Positions 6,776 to 12,138 of a stretch of DNA of 12,138 bases are shown here, piece by piece (position 1 is the first letter of the stretch; every line of letters starts with the position of its first letter). The notes beneath the pieces are model-generated. The model was not told the DNA's origin and made no database searches. It saw only the letters and a list, made by a program, of their open reading frames with translations. The position numbers and the translations under genes are program-made. The stretch is from Thiobacillus sp. (GTDB lineage Bacteria > Pseudomonadota > Gammaproteobacteria > Burkholderiales > Thiobacillaceae), in NCBI GenBank assembly GCA_020216925.1, contig JAIWOL010000149.1:1-12138 (forward strand), given 5' to 3'.

Positions 6776-8302
6776 ATGGAAAACCAGGAAATCGACATCG
6801 AATTTAGCATAAAAAGTGGAGCGCCCGAAAAGCAGCGCACGGCCTGCGTCGTCGTCGGCGTATTTGAAAACCGCAAGCTCTCCGCCCCTGCAATTGACAT
6901 CGACCGCGCCAGCGACGGCTATCTCTCCGAGATTCTGCGCGGCGGCGATATGGATGGACAGGCAGGCAGCACGCTGCTGCTGCACAGGGTGCCCAACATT
7001 CTTGCTGATCGCATATTGCTGATCGGGCTGGGCAAGGAACGGGATTTTCACGAAAAGGCCTACCGTTCGGCCATCGACTGCGCCATCCGCACATTGCGCG
7101 ATACGGGCTCGATGGAAGCCACGATCACCCTGTCAGAACTGCCGGTGAAAAAACGCGACGTCACCTGGAACGTCGAGCAGGCGGTGATCGCCGCGCACGA
7201 AACCCTGTACAAGTTCGACGGCCTGAAAAGCAAATCCAATGACCCGCGCCGCCCGCTCAAGCGCGTCACCTTCGCTGTGTCTCGACGCGGCGAACTGAAA
7301 TTCGGCGACGCCGGACTGGCGCGCGGACTCGCCATCGCGCACGGCATTGGGCTGGCAAAGAATCTCGGCAACACGCCTTCGAACATCTGCACCCCCGAGT
7401 ATCTGGCAGGCGCGGCGCGCAAGCTCGCCAAGACCTACCGGTTTGGCTGCGAAGTGCTGGATTACGCCGCCTGCGAAAAACTCGGCATGGGCGCCTTTCT
7501 GTCGGTTGGCAAGGGCAGCGACAAACCCCCCCGCTTCATCGTGCTCAGGCACGACGGCGGCACGCAAGACGACAAGCCGATTGTGCTGGTCGGCAAGGCG
7601 ATTACCTTCGACACCGGCGGCATTTCCCTCAAACCCGCCGCCGACATGGACGAGATGAACTACGACATGAGCGGCGGCGGAGCGGTGCTCGGCGCATTCC
7701 GCGCGATCGGCGAACTGGGGCTGCCGCTCAATGTGGTCGGCCTGATTCCGGCATGCGAGAACATGCCGGACGCATCCGCCAACAAACCGGGTGACATCGT
7801 CACCTCGCTGTCCGGCCAGACCATCGAAATCCTCAACACCGATGCCGAAGGCCGCCTGATCCTGTGCGACGCCCTCACTTATGCCGAACGTTTCGAACCC
7901 GATGCCGTCGTCGATCTGGCCACGCTCACCGGTGCCTGTGTCATTGCACTGGGTGCGCATCCCAGCGCACTGTTCTCGAATCATGACCCCCTGGCACGCG
8001 AAATCGAACACGCTGCCGAAGACGCCTGGGACCGGGTGTGGCGTATGCCACTGTGGGACGATTACCAGGAGCAGCTGAAAAGCAGCTTCGCCGACATGGC
8101 CAACATCGGCGGCCGCCCGGGGGGAGCCATCACTGCCGCGTGCTTCCTGTCGCGCTTTGCAAAAAAATACCACTGGGCGCACCTCGACATTGCCGGCACT
8201 GCCTACAAGGGCGGCCGCGACAAGGGTTCGACCGGGCGGCCGGTATCGCTGCTGGTGCATTTTCTGCTCAACCGTGCCATCAAGCGGGCCGAGTCGACGT
8301 GA
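6776..8302 (+). CDS. pepA: Leucyl aminopeptidase (M17 family)
   Basis: This cytoplasmic two-metal aminopeptidase removes N-terminal residues from peptides; in E. coli the hexamer also binds DNA in Xer recombination and carAB control. The 508-residue protein has the M17 N-terminal domain (about 1-170) and catalytic domain. By alignment with E. coli numbering the metal and catalytic residues are all present: K274 and D279 in VGKAITFDTGGISLKP, K286, D297 in NYDMSGGG, D356 and E358 in the NTDAEGRL signature, and R360. The ATG at 6776 gives MENQEIDIEFSIKSG, about eight residues longer than many relatives; a further upstream start at 6740 is less likely. The ribosome binding site is weak (TGAG about 7 nt away). 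The stop overlaps the holC GTG by 4 bp. Confidence 0.97.
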   Translation: MENQEIDIEFSIKSGAPEKQRTACVVVGVFENRKLSAPAIDIDRASDGYLSEILRGGDMDGQAGSTLLLHRVPNILADRILLIGLGKERDFHEKAYRSAIDCAIRTLRDTGSMEATITLSELPVKKRDVTWNVEQAVIAAHETLYKFDGLKSKSNDPRRPLKRVTFAVSRRGELKFGDAGLARGLAIAHGIGLAKNLGNTPSNICTPEYLAGAARKLAKTYRFGCEVLDYAACEKLGMGAFLSVGKGSDKPPRFIVLRHDGGTQDDKPIVLVGKAITFDTGGISLKPAADMDEMNYDMSGGGAVLGAFRAIGELGLPLNVVGLIPACENMPDASANKPGDIVTSLSGQTIEILNTDAEGRLILCDALTYAERFEPDAVVDLATLTGACVIALGAHPSALFSNHDPLAREIEHAAEDAWDRVWRMPLWDDYQEQLKSSFADMANIGGRPGGAITAACFLSRFAKKYHWAHLDIAGTAYKGGRDKGSTGRPVSLLVHFLLNRAIKRAEST

Positions 8303-8733
8303 CCGAGATTCTTTTTTACACCTTCGCCGACGACCCGCTCGACGTCGCCCGACGGCTTACGGGCAAAGCCCACGCCCAGGGCAGGTGCGTGATGATACAC
8401 GCGCCCGATCCTGCCACCGCGGACGCCATCGACCGCCTGCTCTGGACATCACCCGCCCTGGGTTTCGTGCCCCATTGCCGCGATACCGACGCGCTCGCCG
8501 GCGAAACCCCGGTTCTCATCGGATGCAATGCAGATGCGCTCCAGTCGGCCGATGTCATGATCAATCTCGACTCCGCCCAGCCCGCTGCCTTTGCCCGCTT
8601 CGAGCGCCTGGTCGAAATCATCGGACAGGACGACGCCAGCCGTGAACACGGCCGCGAGCGTTACCGTTTCTATCAGACACGCGGCTATGCCTTGACCACG
8701 CACGATCTGCGTGAATCGATGCGCAAGACATGA
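8299..8733 (+). CDS. holC: DNA polymerase III subunit chi
   Basis: Chi joins psi in the clamp-loader complex and links it to single-stranded DNA binding protein during replication. The 144-residue protein from the GTG at 8299 reads TEILFYTFADDPLDVARRLTGKA. The family features RLLWTSPALGFVPHC (46-60) and ETPVLIGCN (69-77) follow, with a C-terminal RYRFYQTRGYALTTHDL stretch (121-137). Length is normal for chi (about 140-150). GTGA joins it to the pepA stop and ATGA to the next gene, so the three are likely translated in series. The pepA-holC-valS order is common in proteobacteria, which supports the call. Confidence 0.92.
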   Translation: MTEILFYTFADDPLDVARRLTGKAHAQGRCVMIHAPDPATADAIDRLLWTSPALGFVPHCRDTDALAGETPVLIGCNADALQSADVMINLDSAQPAAFARFERLVEIIGQDDASREHGRERYRFYQTRGYALTTHDLRESMRKT

Positions 8734-9146
8734 GCGACGACGCGCCCCTGCTCTCCAAAATGGATGCGCTGCTGAAAAGGCATCGTGGCGAAAACGAGCC
8801 GGCTGCCGCGACCGCTGCGTCCCCTCCCTCTGCTCCGCCTGTCTGGCTGCCCGTGCTGACGCAGGTGATCGAACGCGGCGCCGTGCCCCGCCCCGCCGGC
8901 CCATCCCCGATGGACACGCCCGTCTCGGCGGAGGCAGCCGTGCCGCCGTCCGCCCCGGTGTCTGTCGCCGTAGAGCCGCTCGATATCCAGACATTGTTGC
9001 AAACACTGCTTCCCCGATTGGGCGACGACCTGAAACAACAGATCGCGCAGAACGTACAGGCGCAGATCGACCAGGCGCTTGCCGCTTTCAGTGTCCAGCT
9101 TGAAGCCCGGTTGCGCGAAATCCTCCGCACGCCGCCCCACGACTAG
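8730..9146 (+). CDS. Small Pro/Ala-rich hypothetical protein between holC and valS
   Basis: The 138-residue protein starts at the ATG of the ATGA overlap with holC. Three parts can be seen: a short charged N-terminal helix (LLSKMDALLKRHRGENE, 7-23), a Pro/Ala/Ser-rich linker (about 24-82) with an embedded VWLPVLTQVIERG (38-50), and a C-terminal amphipathic helix (about 84-133, LQTLLPRLGDDLKQQIAQNV and on) that may form a coiled coil. There is no signal peptide or membrane segment. Betaproteobacteria often carry a variable small gene here with a PVLT-like core; a DUF2486-type assignment is possible from memory but not established. Function is unknown. Position suggests a link to holC or the replisome, but this is only inference from the operon. 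Confidence 0.78.
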   Translation: MSDDAPLLSKMDALLKRHRGENEPAAATAASPPSAPPVWLPVLTQVIERGAVPRPAGPSPMDTPVSAEAAVPPSAPVSVAVEPLDIQTLLQTLLPRLGDDLKQQIAQNVQAQIDQALAAFSVQLEARLREILRTPPHD

Positions 9147-9211
9147 CTTTATCTTGCCTCTGGGTTCGTCCATCCCCGGGCTTCTGGGATAATTGCGCCT
9201 TTATCTAGCCT
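9147..9211 (+). repeat. 13-bp direct repeats (one mismatch) flanking the valS promoter
   Basis: CTTTATCTTGCCT at 9147-9159 and CTTTATCTAGCCT at 9199-9211 differ at one base and are 52 bp apart. The first starts right after the upstream stop codon; the second covers the predicted valS transcript start. They could be paired regulator sites or a short duplication scar. Confidence 0.45.
9185..9193 (+). promoter_or_regulatory. Extended -10 promoter for valS
   Basis: TGGGATAAT fits the extended -10 pattern TGn plus a hexamer with five of six matches. No good -35 is seen, which extended -10 promoters tolerate. RNA would start near 9200, giving a leader of about 22 nt. Confidence 0.5.
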
Positions 9212-9221
9212 GTCCTGCCTC

Positions 9222-11963
9222 ATGGAACTCGCCAAATCGTTTGATCCCGCCGACATCGAAAACCGCTGGTACGCCTGCTGGGAAGGCTCGGGCTATTTCA
9301 AGGCCGGAGCCGACGAATCTATCGACACCAACTACTGCATCCTGCTGCCGCCGCCCAACGTCACCGGCACGCTGCACATGGGGCATGCCTTTCAGCACAC
9401 CCTCATGGACGCGCTGATCCGCTACCACCGCATGCTGGGCGACAACACGCTGTGGCAGCCGGGCACCGACCACGCCGGCATCGCCACGCAGATCGTGGTC
9501 GAACGCCAGCTCGACGCCCAGGGCATTTCGCGCCACGACCTCGGCCGCGAGAAATTCCTCGAAAAAGTCTGGGAATGGAAGGAACACTCCGGCTCGACCA
9601 TCACCCGGCAGATGCGCCGGCTCGGCACCAGCCCCGACTGGAGCCGCGAGCGCTTCACCATGGACGAGGGCCTGTCGCGCGCCGTCACCGAAGTGTTCGT
9701 GCGCCTCTACCGCGAAGGGCTCATCTACCGTGGCAAGCGCCTGGTGAACTGGGACCCGGTGCTGCAGACCGCCGTGTCCGACCTCGAAGTCGTCTCGCAG
9801 GAAGAAGACGGGTTCATCTGGGAAATCAACTACCCGTTCGAAGACGGCAGCGGCCACCTCACCGTCGCCACCACCAGGCCTGAAACCCTGCTCGGCGACA
9901 CCGCCGTCGCGGTCCATCCTGACGACGAGCGCTACAGGCACCTGATCGGCAAGCACGTGCGCCTGCCGATCGCCGAGCGCAGCATCCCGATCATCGCCGA
10001 CGAGTATGTCGACCGCGAGTTCGGCACCGGCGTCGTCAAGATCACCCCCGCGCACGACTTCAACGACTGGCAGGTCGGCCAGCGCCACAAGCTCGTCGCG
10101 ATCAACGTGCTCACGCTCGACGCGAAGATGAACGAGGTCTGCCCCGTCGAATACCATGGCCTCGACCGCTACGATGCGCGCCAGAAGCTGCTAGACGAAC
10201 TGCACGCCAGGGGGCTGCTCGTTTCCGCCAAGCCGCACAAGCTCATGATCCCGCGCGGCGACCGCACCCACGCCGTGATCGAGCCCATGCTCACCGACCA
10301 ATGGTTCATGAGCATGGAAGGCCTCGCGAAACGCGCACTTGGCGTGGTCGATTCGGGCGAACTGAAGTTCGTGCCGGAAAACTGGACCACGACCTACCGC
10401 CAGTGGCTGGAAAACATCCAGGACTGGTGCGTCTCGCGCCAGCTGTGGTGGGGCCACCGCATCCCCGCGTGGTACGACGCCGACGGCAATTACTACGTTG
10501 CGCACAACGAAGACGAAGCGCGCAAGCAGGCCGGCGGCCGCGAGCTCACCCAGGACAACGACGTGCTTGACACCTGGTTCTCCAGCGCGCTGTGGCCCTT
10601 CTCGACCCTGGGCTGGCCCGAGCAGACGCCCGAGCTCGAACGCTACCTGCCGACCTCGGTGCTCGTCACCGGCTTCGACATCATCTTCTTCTGGGTTGCC
10701 CGCATGGTGATGATGTCGCTGCACTTCACCGGCAAGCTGCCGTTCCGCGAGGTGTATGTGACCGGCCTGGTGCGCGACTCCGAAGGCCAGAAGATGAGCA
10801 AGTCCAAGGGCAACGTGCTCGACCCGATCGACCTCATCGACGGCATCGGCATCGACGAACTCGTCGCCAAGCGCACCCGGGGCCTCATGAACCCCAAGCA
10901 GGCCGCCAGCATCGAAAAGCGCACCCGCAAGGAATTTCCGGACGGCATTCCCGCCTTCGGCACGGATGCGCTGAGGTTCACTTTCGCCAGCCTCGCCACC
11001 CACGGCCGCGACATCAAGTTCGATCTCGCGCGCTGCGAGGGTTACCGCAACTTCTGCAACAAGCTGTGGAACGCCACCCGCTTCGCGCTGATGAACCTGG
11101 AAGGCCACGACTGCGGCCAGGATGCCAGCCAGCCGATGGCGTTTTCGGACGCCGACCGCTGGATCGCCGACCGGCTGCAGCAGGCCGTCGGCGACGTGCA
11201 CGCAGCCTTCGCCGCCTACCGCTTCGACCAGGCCGCCCGCGCCGTCTATGAATTCATTTGGGACGAGTACTGCGACTGGTACCTGGAACTCGCCAAGGTG
11301 CAGTTGAGCAGCGGCACGCCCGAGCAGCAGCGCGCCACCCGCCGCACACTCGCCACCGTGCTCGAAGCCACGCTGCGGCTGGCCCACCCCATCATCCCCT
11401 TCATCACCGAAGAGCTGTGGCAAAAAGTCGCGCCATTCGCCAACATGAGCGGTGAGAGCATCATGCTCGCCGCCTATCCACAGGTCGACGAAGCCCGGCG
11501 CCACCCCGACAGCGTCGCGCGAATTCAACTGCTGAAAGAACTGGTCAACGCCTGTCGCGCCCTGCGCGGCGAAATGAACCTCTCGCCCGCGCAGCGCGTG
11601 CCGGCGGTCATCGAAGGCGACACCGCCGCGATCGAGGCGCTCGCGCCCTACATCGCCGCGCTCGCCAAGCTCTCCGGCGTGACCGCCACCACCACGCTCA
11701 CCGAGGCCGACGCCCCGGTCGCGCTGGTCGGCGACCTGCGCGTCATGCTGGTGGTGGAAATCGACAAGGACGCCGAGCGCGCGCGGCTGGCCAAGGAAAT
11801 CGCCCGCATCCAGGCCGAAATCAAAAAAGCGCAAGGCAAGCTCGCCAACCCCAGCTTCGTCGACCGCGCGCCGGCAGCGGTGGTCGAGCAGGAGAAAGCG
11901 CGGCTCGCGGATTTCGGCGCCATGCTGCAGAAGCTCGAAGCGCAGCACTCGCGTCTGGGCTGA
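9222..11963 (+). CDS. valS: Valyl-tRNA synthetase
   Basis: This class I synthetase charges tRNA-Val and removes misacylated threonine in its CP1 editing domain. The 913-residue protein is close to the usual bacterial length. The HIGH-type motif is HMGH at 52-55 within [17 protein letters not shown]. The editing domain spans about 190-340 ([19 protein letters not shown] and [17 protein letters not shown]). [17 protein letters not shown] marks the returning catalytic core. KMSKS is at 524-528, followed by KGNVLDP. An anticodon-binding helical domain lies at about 630-780. The C-terminal coiled-coil arm (about 845-913) has the usual heptad-like pattern and the NPSFVDRAP motif. Start is the ATG at 9222 ([17 protein letters not shown]), with no clear Shine-Dalgarno sequence. 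A strong terminator follows 10 bp after the stop. Confidence 0.98.
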   Translation: MELAKSFDPADIENRWYACWEGSGYFKAGADESIDTNYCILLPPPNVTGTLHMGHAFQHTLMDALIRYHRMLGDNTLWQPGTDHAGIATQIVVERQLDAQGISRHDLGREKFLEKVWEWKEHSGSTITRQMRRLGTSPDWSRERFTMDEGLSRAVTEVFVRLYREGLIYRGKRLVNWDPVLQTAVSDLEVVSQEEDGFIWEINYPFEDGSGHLTVATTRPETLLGDTAVAVHPDDERYRHLIGKHVRLPIAERSIPIIADEYVDREFGTGVVKITPAHDFNDWQVGQRHKLVAINVLTLDAKMNEVCPVEYHGLDRYDARQKLLDELHARGLLVSAKPHKLMIPRGDRTHAVIEPMLTDQWFMSMEGLAKRALGVVDSGELKFVPENWTTTYRQWLENIQDWCVSRQLWWGHRIPAWYDADGNYYVAHNEDEARKQAGGRELTQDNDVLDTWFSSALWPFSTLGWPEQTPELERYLPTSVLVTGFDIIFFWVARMVMMSLHFTGKLPFREVYVTGLVRDSEGQKMSKSKGNVLDPIDLIDGIGIDELVAKRTRGLMNPKQAASIEKRTRKEFPDGIPAFGTDALRFTFASLATHGRDIKFDLARCEGYRNFCNKLWNATRFALMNLEGHDCGQDASQPMAFSDADRWIADRLQQAVGDVHAAFAAYRFDQAARAVYEFIWDEYCDWYLELAKVQLSSGTPEQQRATRRTLATVLEATLRLAHPIIPFITEELWQKVAPFANMSGESIMLAAYPQVDEARRHPDSVARIQLLKELVNACRALRGEMNLSPAQRVPAVIEGDTAAIEALAPYIAALAKLSGVTATTTLTEADAPVALVGDLRVMLVVEIDKDAERARLAKEIARIQAEIKKAQGKLANPSFVDRAPAAVVEQEKARLADFGAMLQKLEAQHSRLG

Positions 11964-11973
11964 AGTTGCCTCC

Positions 11974-12010
11974 CAACGAAAAAGCGTGGTGTGGCCGCGC
12001 TTTTTCGTTG
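11974..12010 (+). terminator. Intrinsic terminator after valS (possibly bidirectional)
   Basis: A perfect 13-bp inverted repeat (arms 11974-11986 and 11998-12010) surrounds an 11-nt centre. The left arm holds five A and the right arm five T, so the GC-rich inner hairpin is followed by a T tract on either strand. This fits a Rho-independent terminator that can work both ways. Confidence 0.85.
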
Positions 12011-12048
12011 CCCCTTCCGCAAGAAAGCGCGGCAAGGCCGATCACAGG

Positions 12049-12138
12049 TGTCAAGCGACACGCAGATTTAACCCCCTGACGACATCTGGAATTGACCCCC
12101 TGGGTTAATCAACTTTCCGACGTGATCGGGGTGGGGGC
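12049..12138. mobile_element. Probable end of an insertion sequence (IS21-family-like), truncated by the window
   Basis: A TGT-start sequence (TGTCAAGCGACA at 12049-12060) is followed by two near-identical direct repeats, TTAACCCCCTG (12068-12078) and TTGACCCCCTG (12092-12102), 24 bp apart. IS21-family elements typically begin TGT and carry several short repeats inside each end as transposase sites, often with a GACCCCCT core as far as I recall. No istA or istB coding sequence fits in the window, and the other end and any target duplication lie outside. It sits just beyond the valS terminator, a typical harmless landing place. It could instead be a remnant or an unrelated repeat. Confidence 0.5.

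Noticed and set aside
7133..8260. 375-codon open frame on the minus strand
   Set aside because: It is antisense to pepA, whose catalytic residues are all intact on the other strand.
12017..12031. Second small inverted repeat (CCGC/GCGG) after the valS terminator
   Set aside because: Only a 4-bp stem with an 8-nt loop, easily due to chance in GC-rich DNA.
10191..12035. 614-codon open frame on the minus strand opposite valS
   Set aside because: It lies entirely antisense to a complete valyl-tRNA synthetase with all motifs. Long antisense frames are expected in GC-rich genes, and its translation shows no recognisable domain.
1..12138. CRISPR arrays, tRNA or rRNA genes, toxin-antitoxin or phage defence genes
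   Set aside because: I looked for regularly spaced repeats, tRNA-like cloverleaf sequence and small paired genes. Nearly all of the sequence is taken up by recognised or plausible coding genes, and none of these was found.

Overview
The window is a compact, GC-rich, nearly gap-free stretch of bacterial chromosome. The protein families, their order and their sequence style (tilS next to accA; lptF-lptG divergent from pepA-holC-valS; a RoxA-type oxygenase; a DUF455 ferritin-like protein) suggest a betaproteobacterium, perhaps of the Nitrosomonadales/Rhodocyclales type. That placement is inferred from gene content and protein style, not from a database search. All genes but one look intact. The exception is tilS, cut off by the left edge. 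No rRNA, tRNA or CRISPR array was recognised.

Left block, minus strand (1-2045): bcp (thiol peroxidase) overlaps slyD (metal-binding prolyl isomerase) by 4 bp. A 60-bp gap holding a hairpin follows, then accA (acetyl-CoA carboxylase alpha), which overlaps the start of tilS (tRNA-Ile lysidine synthetase). A short divergent promoter region (2046-2113) separates bcp from the plus-strand gene roxA (ribosomal protein L16 arginine hydroxylase). The roxA promoter would place the transcription start on the A of its ATG, implying a leaderless mRNA. roxA overlaps a small gene for a DUF7931-like protein by 4 bp.

Middle block (3682-6646, minus strand): lptF and lptG, the membrane subunits of the LPS exporter, overlap by 4 bp. 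A DUF455 ferritin-like gene follows, starting inside the end of lptG and ending inside the 3' end of the opposing DUF7931-like gene. This block therefore meets the roxA pair tail to tail with no spacer.

Right block, plus strand (6776-11963): a good sigma-70-like promoter (TTGACA, 18-bp spacer, AATAAT) precedes pepA. holC and a small Pro/Ala-rich hypothetical gene follow, each overlapping its predecessor by 4 bp. A 75-bp gap with an extended -10 promoter precedes valS. A 13-bp perfect-stem terminator ends valS. The last ~90 bp look like the tip of an insertion sequence, probably of the IS21 family.

In function this is housekeeping: fatty acid synthesis, peroxide defence and protein folding, ribosome hydroxylation, LPS export, peptide turnover, the replication clamp-loader accessory subunit, and tRNA charging. 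I found no clear novel multi-gene system. The less explained parts are the RoxA/DUF7931/DUF455 neighbourhood, the leaderless roxA promoter, the atypical active-site sequence of Bcp, and the mobile-element edge.
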